Assembly: GCA_043760535.1 (NCBI GenBank)
Contig: JAYUOV010000301.1
Location: forward strand, 1 to 25,051
Reading direction: 5' to 3'
Source: JAZKFT01 sp043760535
Lineage (GTDB): Bacteria > Bacteroidota > Bacteroidia > Chitinophagales > Chitinophagaceae
Length of the DNA stretch: 25,051 nt
The notes beneath the pieces were generated by a model. It was given only the letters and a program-made list of their open reading frames with translations. It was not told where the DNA came from and made no database searches. Positions 5,678 through 14,114 of this stretch are shown here, in pieces. Position 1 is the stretch's first letter; the number at the start of each line of letters is the position of its first letter. The position numbers and the translations under genes were made by a program.

Positions 5678-8317
5678 ATGAAAGATGATGCTACGCTGCT
5701 TGAATTTGTACAACAACAAATTGAAATTTTATCCAAACAAAAAAGCCTTTCCACGCTTTTTGCCGAAGGCGAAAAAATATATTATACCGGTCTGTGCCAA
5801 ACATTAAGCCTCTCTAAAAATGCAATAGATGTATTGGTACAAACAGATAGCAACGGCGAATCTGCTGAGATTTCACTTAAAAAGTTTGATGAAACATTAC
5901 TGCCATTAATAGACGGGAAACCCACTGATTGGAATGGATCTTCAATTGCTGCACTGCTACAGGCCAAAGATGAACTGGAGCTACCCAACCAGCCATTAAT
6001 AGAGGGCAAAGCATATACCCGAGAAGGCATGGTAAAGCGGGTATTGGCCGAAAGAAGAGAAAAGGCTATTAAAACTGAATACCGTATAAAATTTGCAGGC
6101 AACATTTTTGGCGAACATGAAGTAACCAACGAAAAAGGCATAAAATTTCAGGTACTTCTGCGTGATTTTGAAAATGAAACAGGCTATATAAACAACCCCG
6201 ACTGGCAAACCAATAAACTGGGCACTACCAAGCATATTATGTTTGCTTTTGAAACAATAAAAGAAAATAAAAAACTATACAATAAGCTCAGCAAAACGTT
6301 TCCCTTTGTAGAAATATACACCGACCCACAAAACGATTATAAAATAACCTGGCATTACCCACATGTATTGCCCATAGCAATAAGTAAACTACTAAAAACC
6401 TATTTTGGTAAAGAAAAATGGATACCCGCCGGTGAGGAAAAAAATGTACTCCCTTTAATACAAGCAGCAAGAGATTTTGCCGAGATAAAAATACGCCCAG
6501 AAGTAGAGGAGAAGGTAAGGCAGGCATGGGATAAGGCCATGCTTTTTAGTGTGGAAGCAGCTACCACACTGGATTTTTCCGATATTAAAGCTGAACTTTT
6601 TCCTTACCAAAAACAAGGAGTGCAGTTTGCCACTTTTAAAGATGCCGTAATAATAGCCGACGAAATGGGTTTGGGAAAAACCATACAGGCCATTACCATT
6701 GCTATAAAGAAAAAACAAATATTTGGGTTTAAAAAAACATTGGTGGTATGCCCCGCTTCGCTAAAAGAACAATGGAAAAAGGAGATAGAAAAATTTTGTG
6801 ATGAAGCGGCTATTGTAGTGGATGGCTTGCCGGCAGAAAGGAATGCCATTTACAGGGAAAGTACGGCCTACTTTTTAATAGTAAACTACGAAACGGTACT
6901 AAGGGATTTGCGGCAGATTAATAACATGGATACCGATTTTGTAATATTGGACGAAGCCCAACGGATAAAGAATTTTTCTACTACTACAGCACAAAATATT
7001 AAGCAATTAAAAAAGAAACATGGGCTGGTAATTACTGGTACACCTATAGAAAATAAAATCTCCGACCTCTACTCTATTGTGCAGTTTGTGGACCCCAACT
7101 TTCTTTCGCCCCTTTGGGAGTTTAGCTACCAACACTGCCTTTTTGATGAAAAAAATAGAAATAAAATTACTGGTTATTATAACCTGCAAAATTTATACGA
7201 AAGGCTACAACCCATACTGCTTCGCCGGGAGAAAAGAAAGGTGATAAAAGACCTGCCCACCGTTACGGAAATAAATGTACCGGTGAGTATGCAGCTAGAT
7301 CAGCTAGGTATGCATGCAAGTTTTGCTAAGGGCATTGCTGCTATTTTGAGAAAAAAATATATTAGCCCCTACGATCAGCAACGGCTGATGCTATTGCTGT
7401 TAAATATGCGTATGTGTTGCGACAGCACTTTTTTGGTGGACAAGGAAACCCATGTGTCTCCCAAGCTGGAGGAACTGAAATACATCCTTACCGAAAAGAT
7501 GGATTTAGTAAACAAACAAGGCAAGGTGATCATCTTTAGCGAATGGGTGGTAATGCTGCAACTAATAGGGCAAATGCTGCATAAAGAAGGCATTGGCTAT
7601 GCCATGCTTAATGGTAAAGTAGCGGTAAAAAATCGTGGGCAACTGGTAAAGAAATTTGAAACCGACCCTGAGTGTAAAATATTTTTGAGTAGCGAGGCGG
7701 GCGGTAGCGGCCTTAACCTGCAAGTGGCCGATACCGTTATTAATTTCGAGCTGCCATGGAACCCCGCCAAGAAAAACCAACGTATTGGCCGGATAGACAG
7801 GCTGGGTCAGCGGAGCAAAAAACTAACAGTTATTAACTTTATTACCCGCAACTCTATCGAGACCCAAATAGCCTCTGGTCTGGGCGTAAAACAAAGCTTG
7901 TTTGATGGTGTTTTATCAGAAAGTAACCGAATGGATAGTGTCGATTTTTCTGCTAGCGGCCGTGCTCAATTTTTGCTAGAACTGGAGGCAGCCATGGCCG
8001 AACTTGCCAATCCATCGGCTACAGAAATAGAGGCATTATTTACACCCGAACAAGAACTGGCCAAAGTTTCAACCTTTACAGGTGCTTTAAAAGAAGAAGC
8101 CAATACTATTGAAGCCATTTATGCCGAAACTGAAGTTAGCTCTACCAAAGAAACCGCACAGCCTATTGAACAAATGGAACAAGTAATGCAAAACGGTCTC
8201 AACTTTTTGGCCGGCATTTACCAAATGGCCACAGGAAAAAGTATGGGGGCAGATGATAAAAGCATTACTATAGACGAAGCAACCGGAGAGGTAGTGATGC
8301 GGTTTAAGTTTAAGTGA
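5678..8317 (+). CDS. SNF2-family DEAD/DEAH-type helicase/ATPase
   Basis: 879 residues using ATG at 5678; a seven-codon extension to a TTG exists but that TTG falls in promoter-like sequence. Residues about 1-300 are a bacterial N-terminal region of unknown function. The ATPase core follows: LFPYQKQGVQF (Q-motif side, near 308), DEMGLGKTIQA (motif I, 328-338), VVCPASLKEQW (Ia), ILDEAQRIKN (motif II, about 423-432), LVITGTPIEN (III, 450-459), KVIIFSEWVVML (IV), FLSSEAGGSGLNLQ (V) and QRIGRIDRLGQR (VI, 701-712). SNF2 proteins are ATP-driven double-stranded DNA translocases that remodel protein-DNA complexes. All motifs look intact. The C-terminal 120 residues are acidic and helical. No nuclease, methyltransferase or other defence gene is adjacent, so its job cannot be read from context. 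Confidence 0.95.
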   Translation: MKDDATLLEFVQQQIEILSKQKSLSTLFAEGEKIYYTGLCQTLSLSKNAIDVLVQTDSNGESAEISLKKFDETLLPLIDGKPTDWNGSSIAALLQAKDELELPNQPLIEGKAYTREGMVKRVLAERREKAIKTEYRIKFAGNIFGEHEVTNEKGIKFQVLLRDFENETGYINNPDWQTNKLGTTKHIMFAFETIKENKKLYNKLSKTFPFVEIYTDPQNDYKITWHYPHVLPIAISKLLKTYFGKEKWIPAGEEKNVLPLIQAARDFAEIKIRPEVEEKVRQAWDKAMLFSVEAATTLDFSDIKAELFPYQKQGVQFATFKDAVIIADEMGLGKTIQAITIAIKKKQIFGFKKTLVVCPASLKEQWKKEIEKFCDEAAIVVDGLPAERNAIYRESTAYFLIVNYETVLRDLRQINNMDTDFVILDEAQRIKNFSTTTAQNIKQLKKKHGLVITGTPIENKISDLYSIVQFVDPNFLSPLWEFSYQHCLFDEKNRNKITGYYNLQNLYERLQPILLRREKRKVIKDLPTVTEINVPVSMQLDQLGMHASFAKGIAAILRKKYISPYDQQRLMLLLLNMRMCCDSTFLVDKETHVSPKLEELKYILTEKMDLVNKQGKVIIFSEWVVMLQLIGQMLHKEGIGYAMLNGKVAVKNRGQLVKKFETDPECKIFLSSEAGGSGLNLQVADTVINFELPWNPAKKNQRIGRIDRLGQRSKKLTVINFITRNSIETQIASGLGVKQSLFDGVLSESNRMDSVDFSASGRAQFLLELEAAMAELANPSATEIEALFTPEQELAKVSTFTGALKEEANTIEAIYAETEVSSTKETAQPIEQMEQVMQNGLNFLAGIYQMATGKSMGADDKSITIDEATGEVVMRFKFK

Positions 8318-8340
8318 TTTTTTTAGGCTGCATGCTAGCC

Positions 8341-8402
8341 AAACCTATAAGGTCTATTTGGGTGATTGAAAAGCGGTAAGCTCGAAATGGCCTTATAGGT
8401 TT
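8341..8402. repeat. 12-bp inverted repeat between convergent genes
   Basis: AAACCTATAAGG (8341-8352) and CCTTATAGGTTT (8391-8402) are perfect inverted copies with 38 bases between. The pair lies between the SNF2 gene (+) and gpsA (-), so an RNA stem here could help end either transcript, though neither side has a clear T-run. A small GGCT/AGCC hairpin (8327-8341 area) lies just left of it. The remainder of 8318-8587 holds nothing else I can name. Confidence 0.5.
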
Positions 8403-8587
8403 TAGCAGGGTAAAAAAGAAAAATTACACAAACAAAACTGCGAAGGGTAAAGAGTTCTGATATTAACACTAATGCCCCCCAAATCAATATTACAAAGTAG
8501 GCTGAATGGGGACATCAAAATGGCATGGTATTTTTTAGATGATACCGCTGCATTACTTGTATTATTAGGTCTGTAAAAGCTACATTT

Positions 8588-9619
8588 TTACTTCAGCACA
8601 TTCTCTATTTCTTTAAAACCTTCGCTGGCATCAAGCCCCTCCCATAATATTTTATAGATGGTATCTGTAATGGGCATAGCCGCACCCACAGATTGGTTAA
8701 TCTGGTACAATCCTTTGCTGGCGGGGTATCCTTCGGCTACCATATTCATTTCTAGCTGAGCTACTTTTACAGAGTACCCTTTGCCAATCATATTACCAAA
8801 AGTACGGTTGCGGCTAAAAAGTGAATAGCAGGTTACCAGTAAATCGCCGAGATAAACGGACGCGGCATAGTTAAGATTTAGTATTCTACAGTTGTCTGTT
8901 GGCAACATAGGTCGGGCTTCATTTATTTTCTTTAAAAAACCCACCATTTCATCGGCGGCATTGGCTATGTACACACTTAAGAAATTATCGCCATACTCAA
9001 GGCCATGTGCCATGCCTGCGCCTACTGCATAAATGTTTTTTAATACGGCGGCATATTGTGTGCCCCAAATGTCGTGGTTGGTTACAGTGTTTAAATAATC
9101 TGTTTTAAAATTGGCGGCTATCGCTTTTGTATCCTCTGTATTTACACCCGAAAATGTGAGGTACGATAATTTTTCTGCTGCTACTTCTTCGGCATGGCAG
9201 GGCCCCATTACGGTAAAATAATCCTGGTGTTTTACACCAAAAGATTGCTCCAGAAACTCGTTGAGCAACTGGTGTTTATTATTAGGTAAAATGCCCTTAA
9301 TAGCCGAAATAATTTTTTTATTATTGAAAATATCCGTGGGCAATTCTAATAAGGCTGGAAGCAGGTAAGCAGATGGGATGCACACCACAATGGCATCTGA
9401 ATGGTGTATAACTTCTGCAATGCTGCTGCTCATCTGCAATTGCTTTACATCGAAATTAGCAGTGGATAAGTAGTGTGGATTGTGGCGTCTTTTTTTAAAG
9501 GCTTTAATGCTCTCCTCGTTACGCACCCACCAATGTATGGTGTGGCCATTATCGGTAAGAATTTTAGCCAAAGCCGTTGCCCAGCTGCCGCTACCCAATA
9601 TGCCAAATTTTAAATACAT
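8588..9619 (-). CDS. gpsA: Glycerol-3-phosphate dehydrogenase [NAD(P)+]
   Basis: 343 residues. The enzyme reduces dihydroxyacetone phosphate to sn-glycerol-3-phosphate, the backbone precursor of membrane phospholipids, in the cytosol. Seen in order: Rossmann loop GILGSGSWATALA (6-18), WWVRNEE (30-36), IKGI (107-110), GPCHAEEVA (139-147; a Cys where GPS is commoner), AVLKNIYAVGAG with catalytic Lys194, VYLGDLLVTC with Asp259, SRNRTFG (269-275) and VAEGYPASKG. Length is normal. Upstream lie 132 bases before the end of the adaptor gene on the same strand, so it may be its own unit. Confidence 0.96.
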   Translation of the reverse strand: MYLKFGILGSGSWATALAKILTDNGHTIHWWVRNEESIKAFKKRRHNPHYLSTANFDVKQLQMSSSIAEVIHHSDAIVVCIPSAYLLPALLELPTDIFNNKKIISAIKGILPNNKHQLLNEFLEQSFGVKHQDYFTVMGPCHAEEVAAEKLSYLTFSGVNTEDTKAIAANFKTDYLNTVTNHDIWGTQYAAVLKNIYAVGAGMAHGLEYGDNFLSVYIANAADEMVGFLKKINEARPMLPTDNCRILNLNYAASVYLGDLLVTCYSLFSRNRTFGNMIGKGYSVKVAQLEMNMVAEGYPASKGLYQINQSVGAAMPITDTIYKILWEGLDASEGFKEIENVLK

Positions 9620-9751
9620 TTTTTAATTGATTATTTTTTAAATGATTGAACCGCTGAAGGCAGTAGGCTAAGGCTTGTAATAAAGCAATGAGCTTACGAT
9701 TAATAGATCTTTAATTGCTAATCTTGAATTTTGCTACCTAAACCCTAAACC

Positions 9752-11128
9752 TTACTTTTTTACTTCAAAAAGCTTGTCCTTATCTACAACTGTTACTTTC
9801 ATGGCATCTTTAAGTATTTTGTAAATCACATTGTAAGGTTCGCCCACCACTTCTTCGCCACCTTTAAGGCCTTCCGTAATTTGGATGTACTTTGTGTCTT
9901 GAATACCTGTTGTTACCTTCACTTTTCTTACTGTAAAATCCTTTGGGTTATATACAAAAACCACCACGTCTCTAATGTCTTCTTCATTGTTGCTCATGGG
10001 TGCGGCATCTTCAGTTTTGGTTTCTCCTTTTTTATCTTTGGTAGTTTTGCTATCGTCTTTTTTATCCCGGGTGGTTACTGCATTTATGGGTACAGCCAGT
10101 GCATCTGTTATTGTTTTGGTTTGTATATCTGCACTAGCCGTCATACCCGGTCTAAATGGAAAACTCTTTGGCCGTGCCGGATCTATCAGGTCTTTATACG
10201 ATTCGGGTATCAGGCGGATATACACTTTGTAATTGGTAACATCGTTGGCCGAGTTTACTACATTGGCAGTAACGGCACCGTTTTGGCTGCTAGCAATTTG
10301 GTACACCAGCCCTTTAAATTTTTTGCCAATGTAGGCATCCACCGTTACAATGGCACTATCGCCAATATGCACTTTGGGTATATCGTTTTCCGGTACATCC
10401 ACCCTTATTTCTATGCTTTTAAAATCGGCTATCCGCATCATTTCTGTGCCGGCCATTTGTGCGGTACCAACCACCCGTTCGCCTTTTTTTACATTTAGTA
10501 AACTTACCACACCATCCATGGGTGCTATAATGGTGGCACGGCTTACATCTTTACTGGCTTTTTGTAAATTAGCTCTGGCACTTTGCACCCCGGCTTGTGT
10601 GGCGTTAATGCCTTTGCCGGCAGCATTCATATTGGCTTTGGCAGTATTAAAAGCTACTTCAGCCTGCTCGTATTCGCTTTTACTAATCACCTTATCCGAT
10701 AGTAATAATTTTTGACGGTTAAGGGTTATTTCGGCCTGGTTTAATGTGGCCTGCAGGCCAGCAAGCTGTGCCTGATTATTGGCCACCTGAAACTGCTGTT
10801 GGTTTACCTGTGCTGCCGCTTGCTGCTGCTGAAGGGCATAAATGTCGGCGTAAATGCGGGCAAGCACCTGGCCTTTTTTTACGCTGTCGCCTTCTAGCAC
10901 GGTTAACTCGGTTATCTCTCCGCTAATGTCGGGGCTTACTTTTACTTCTATCTCGGGGTATATTTTACCACTAGCATTTACGGTTTCGATAATGGTACGT
11001 TTACTGGCTTTTTCGATGGCTACTTTGGTTGATTCCTCCTTACTAATAACACCGGTTTTTTTAAGTACAATAAAGGCAATAGTTAATGTGCCTATAATAA
11101 TGAGCGACCATTTTAATTTCTTGTTCAT
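9752..11128 (-). CDS. Periplasmic adaptor (HlyD/MacA-like membrane fusion protein)
   Basis: 458 residues starting at the ATG at 11126-11128 (MNKKLKWSLIIIGTLTIAF). A longer frame up to 11257 runs through a dispersed repeat and adds a non-protein-like N-terminus, so it is rejected. One N-terminal membrane helix (about 7-22), then the first half of the lipoyl domain (SPDISGEITELTVLEGDSVKKG, 65-86), a Q/A-rich coiled-coil hairpin (95-195), the second lipoyl half (ATIIAPMDGVVSLLNVKKGE, 198-217), the beta-barrel (RVDVPENDIPKVHIGD) and a membrane-proximal domain. A lysine-rich insert (354-385) interrupts the last part. Adaptors join an inner-membrane pump to a TolC channel. The TolC gene lies directly upstream, but the usual MacB-type ATPase/permease is absent downstream, where gpsA sits. 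Confidence 0.92.
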   Translation of the reverse strand: MNKKLKWSLIIIGTLTIAFIVLKKTGVISKEESTKVAIEKASKRTIIETVNASGKIYPEIEVKVSPDISGEITELTVLEGDSVKKGQVLARIYADIYALQQQQAAAQVNQQQFQVANNQAQLAGLQATLNQAEITLNRQKLLLSDKVISKSEYEQAEVAFNTAKANMNAAGKGINATQAGVQSARANLQKASKDVSRATIIAPMDGVVSLLNVKKGERVVGTAQMAGTEMMRIADFKSIEIRVDVPENDIPKVHIGDSAIVTVDAYIGKKFKGLVYQIASSQNGAVTANVVNSANDVTNYKVYIRLIPESYKDLIDPARPKSFPFRPGMTASADIQTKTITDALAVPINAVTTRDKKDDSKTTKDKKGETKTEDAAPMSNNEEDIRDVVVFVYNPKDFTVRKVKVTTGIQDTKYIQITEGLKGGEEVVGEPYNVIYKILKDAMKVTVVDKDKLFEVKK

Positions 11129-11421
11129 AGTTTTTAATTTATAACCGTAGTGTTTTTTTAAATTAAGATAAAAGCCAAAAGTTGCAATCAAATGAATGGA
11201 ATTTTGCAATTGTACGGGATTTATATCGTTCGCCCATGCCGCTTTATAGTAGTACAAAAGCTAGTGTCAAAAAATCCCTTTTGTATTCAAAGCCATTTCA
11301 AATTCATCCACACCCGGTAGGCAAGAACCAACCACCCCCGCCAGCGGGGGATTATGTGTGGCAGGAACACTGAAATTGAATGAACTGGACGCCGTTTTAC
11401 CAATCTCCAATCCCTAACACC
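11129..11421. other. Gap between TolC-like and adaptor genes
   Basis: 293 bases with no gene. It contains one copy of the dispersed ATAGTAGTACAAAA element (11246-11259) and a compact hairpin CCCCCG-CCAG-CGGGGG (11335-11350) with no T-run on either side. The hairpin could slow the polymerase or protect the 3' end of the tolC-like message; that is inference. An AACTTTTG word on the minus strand near 11168 is an imperfect -7 box for the adaptor gene. Confidence 0.5.
11227..11261 (-). repeat. Dispersed element, copy 1
   Basis: Contains the exact 14-mer ATAGTAGTACAAAA (11246-11259 on plus) followed by GC. Its left neighbour TCGCCCATGCCGC resembles TCGCCAATGTCGC beside copy 2 at 22827, giving a shared core of about 32 bases. 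It ends about 118 bases upstream of the adaptor start codon. Confidence 0.7.
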
Positions 11422-12858
11422 CTACAACCGAAGTCCTCTGCCTTTATAAAATTCCAGCACTTTCATTCGAAATACATAATCGAATTTGGCGGATACCATA
11501 TCTATTTTAGCACGTTGTACATTGGTACCAAGCGTTAGTAAATCCAGTGTAGGCAGCAAGCCAATATCGTACCTTTTTTTACCAAGGTTATAAGCGTAGT
11601 CACTAGTTTCAAGGGTTTTAATACGCCCTTGTAAAGTTTGATAAGCGCTTATTGCTCCTTGGTAAGCCTGGTAAATATTTTGTTTTAGTGTGAGGCTATC
11701 CGCCTGCATCTGCAGCACCAGGTTTTGCTGGTTTACAATACTTCGCTGCCAGTTGGTTTTGGCCTGGTGGCCATTAAAAATAGGCACCTGAATGCCAATG
11801 CCAAGCGACTGCCTGAAGTTATTATCGAACTGCCTGCCGAGGCCAACAGTCTTAAACTCATTAAAACGGGTAACGGGTACCTGAACAAAATAATTATTGC
11901 CCGTAACATTTACAAAAGATGCAGTGGGTAATATATTTAACAGTGGCGAGCCAATAGGCTGCTTACTAGCACTAGAAAAATTACTTTGTAAACTAGCAAA
12001 GCCAGAAATGGTAGGATACAACCCAGCTTTTGCCACTTTAATATTGTATGCCGAAGATTCGTAGCGATATTTATTGGCCAGTTGCTGGGGTTGATTTTTC
12101 ATGGCAAGCTCATATACAAGGTTGGGTTCCAGTTCTGCAAAGCTTTCTACAGGTATCATTTCTACTGGCGGAGTGGCTATGTCAAACGGTAGGGCTGCAT
12201 CCATATTAAGGATGGCTTTTAGTTGTAATAAGTTTAGCTGACGGTTACTTTCGGCTACCAGTAATGTGGCACTATCCCGGGCAAGCTGTGCCTCCAGTTC
12301 GGCAGCATTCAGTTCTGGCAAGGCTCCAGCATCTACTCTTTTGCGAGTATTTCTTAATTGCTCTTTTGTTTGGTCTATGGCTACAGCAGCAATTTTAGTT
12401 TGCTCAAAAGTAAGCAGCGCTGTTAGGTAGGCATTTGCCACATTCAGGCTTATGTCATCTTTTATCTTTGCTGTGGCAGCTTTATTGGCTTCCACTGTAA
12501 GCCGGTTGGCTTCTATATTGTTTTTTACGCTGAACCAGTTAAATAAGGTAACGCCAGTTTGCAATTGCCCACTTAAGAAAGTAACCGGTGTATTGGTAAA
12601 CTGATTGGTTGCCGGATCGATACTACGACCAAACTGAAAACCTTGATTGGTATTGAGGTTAAGCGATGGCAATCTGCTGTCTTTTAGCTGCAGATACTGT
12701 AACTCAGCCAATTTCTCCTGTATGTGGCTTTGTTTTATACTAATGTTGTTACTAGTTGCATATTCCACACAACGGCGCAAATCCCATTTTTCCTGACTTA
12801 AACCAAATATAGTAAGCAAAGTGCCCAGTACCACAAGCGTGGTTTTTAAGTAATTCAT
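11422..12858 (-). CDS. TolC-family outer-membrane efflux channel
   Basis: 478 residues. An N-terminal signal peptide (MNYLKTTLVVLGTLLTIFGLS, cleavage near residue 21) is followed by KWDLRRCVEYATSNN, the typical first helix of OEP/TolC proteins, SRLPSLNLNTNQGFQFGRS, a first coiled-coil hairpin (about 105-215, LNVANAYLTALLTFEQTK), a second beta segment (SIGIQVPIFNGHQ-like LGIGIQVPIFNGHQ) and a second coiled-coil hairpin near the end. TolC trimers form the outer-membrane exit duct for efflux or type I secretion. The adaptor gene lies directly downstream on the same strand, so the two form a pair. What is exported cannot be told because the pump gene is missing here. Confidence 0.94.
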   Translation of the reverse strand: MNYLKTTLVVLGTLLTIFGLSQEKWDLRRCVEYATSNNISIKQSHIQEKLAELQYLQLKDSRLPSLNLNTNQGFQFGRSIDPATNQFTNTPVTFLSGQLQTGVTLFNWFSVKNNIEANRLTVEANKAATAKIKDDISLNVANAYLTALLTFEQTKIAAVAIDQTKEQLRNTRKRVDAGALPELNAAELEAQLARDSATLLVAESNRQLNLLQLKAILNMDAALPFDIATPPVEMIPVESFAELEPNLVYELAMKNQPQQLANKYRYESSAYNIKVAKAGLYPTISGFASLQSNFSSASKQPIGSPLLNILPTASFVNVTGNNYFVQVPVTRFNEFKTVGLGRQFDNNFRQSLGIGIQVPIFNGHQAKTNWQRSIVNQQNLVLQMQADSLTLKQNIYQAYQGAISAYQTLQGRIKTLETSDYAYNLGKKRYDIGLLPTLDLLTLGTNVQRAKIDMVSAKFDYVFRMKVLEFYKGRGLRL

Positions 12859-12863
12859 ACAAA

Positions 12864-12871
12864 CAAAAATA
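12864..12871 (-). promoter_or_regulatory. Possible -7 box of the TolC-like gene
   Basis: TATTTTTG on the minus strand fits TAnnTTTG exactly. It lies only five bases from the start codon, so it would give a very short or no leader, and no good -33 TTTG was found. This is a weak call. Confidence 0.25.
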
Positions 12872-12929
12872 AGCGTAAGAATACAACATTAATCGGGTTT
12901 TGTTTTAGCGGCAAGCCTTTAAGAGTGAA

Positions 12930-14105
12930 TTATAATGAGGCAGATTTTATTTTGATAAACGCCTGCTCCAAATCGCTGATGAGGTAAGCTGCATCTTCCT
13001 GCCCAACGTATAAACGAAGCATCCGGTGTTCTTCGTTATTTGAATCAAAGGCATCTACCGACATTCCTGCACATTTGGGTATAATTAGGCTTTCGTGGCC
13101 GCCCCAGCTTACTGCCATAAAAATATGTTTCAGGGCTTCGCAAAAAGTTTCTATCTGCTGTAGGGTATTGGCTTTAATAATAAAAGTGAGTAAGCCACAT
13201 GCACCAGTCATTTGTTGTTTTGCCAGTGCCAGTTGCGAAAAGTTTTGGTGAAAAGGAAAGATAACTTTTTCTACCTGCGGATGTTGGTTTAGGTAATAGA
13301 TGACGGATGTTGTAGTTTTCGAAATATGCTCTAGCCGCATGGGCAATGTGCGTAACCCACGGATGAGTAGCCATGCATTAAATGGCTGTATGCCACTGCC
13401 AATGTTCATGTATTCGCTGTTGAAAATGCGTTCTATTATTTGCCTGCTGCTGCTTAAAACACCAGCCACCACATCGCTATGGCCGCTAATGTATTTGGTA
13501 GCAGATTGCAGCACCAAATCTATGCCCAAAGTAATAGGCTTTTGGTAAATGGGAGTGCAATAACTATTGTCTATAATGGTAATGATGCCATGCTGTTTAG
13601 CCAGTGCTGCAATGGCTTTCAGGTCTTGCAGTTCGTACAGCCAACTATTGGGGCTTTCTAAATATATAACTGTAGTATTGGTTAAAATAGCCCGTTCCCA
13701 GTTTTCAATTTTTGTTCCATCAATATAACTGTGGGTTACACCAAAACGAGGCAAAATTTGTTGAAACATTTTTTGCGCCCAGGTATATGGATTTCTTACA
13801 GAGACGATATGATCGCCACTTTTTACATTGGCCAATACCGCTGCAAAAATGGCTGCAGCACCACTGTTAAATACCAGGCAATCTTCGGCTTCATCAAGTG
13901 CCGCAAGTTTTTTCCTTAATATTTCTACTGTAGGATTAAGACCTCGACTGTAGAGATAGGTGGAATATTCATCGGCAAAAGCCTGCCGCAGAGCACCTAC
14001 TTTTTTAAAAGTAAAATTGCTGCTTTGTATAATGGGTGGTGCAATGGCGTTAAAGTATTGTTGCCGGTCTTCGCCCAGTTCGTTTAGGATGTAGGATAGT
14101 TCCAA
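12930..14105 (-). CDS. Cys/Met-metabolism PLP-dependent enzyme (cystathionine lyase/synthase-like)
   Basis: 391 residues, fold-type I. Seen: YSRGLNPTVEILRKKLAALD (52-71), the cofactor-binding FNSGAAAI (79-86), IDNSYCTP (178-185) with the pyridine-N-binding Asp179, the Schiff-base lysine in SATKYISGHSD (K204), and RLYVGQED near the end, equivalent to RLSVGxED. In place of the usual YGGT(Y) after the SGxAA helix there is NPYTWAQ (105-111), so Tyr107 is kept but the two glycines are not. The family includes cystathionine gamma-synthase, beta- and gamma-lyases and methionine gamma-lyase; the sequence does not decide between them. The permease gene ends only 9 bases upstream on the same strand, so the two are almost certainly co-transcribed and probably handle the same amino acid. 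Confidence 0.9.
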   Translation of the reverse strand: MELSYILNELGEDRQQYFNAIAPPIIQSSNFTFKKVGALRQAFADEYSTYLYSRGLNPTVEILRKKLAALDEAEDCLVFNSGAAAIFAAVLANVKSGDHIVSVRNPYTWAQKMFQQILPRFGVTHSYIDGTKIENWERAILTNTTVIYLESPNSWLYELQDLKAIAALAKQHGIITIIDNSYCTPIYQKPITLGIDLVLQSATKYISGHSDVVAGVLSSSRQIIERIFNSEYMNIGSGIQPFNAWLLIRGLRTLPMRLEHISKTTTSVIYYLNQHPQVEKVIFPFHQNFSQLALAKQQMTGACGLLTFIIKANTLQQIETFCEALKHIFMAVSWGGHESLIIPKCAGMSVDAFDSNNEEHRMLRLYVGQEDAAYLISDLEQAFIKIKSASL

Positions 14106-14114
14106 GGTGGTTAA

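Noticed and set aside
9737..9751. Third heptamer array (GGTTTAG twice, minus strand)
   Set aside because: Only two units, overlapping the end of the adaptor gene; too short to separate from chance.
9881..10498. 205-codon frame antisense to the adaptor gene
   Set aside because: Shadow frame with low-complexity Phe/Cys/Tyr composition caused by the opposite-strand codon usage.
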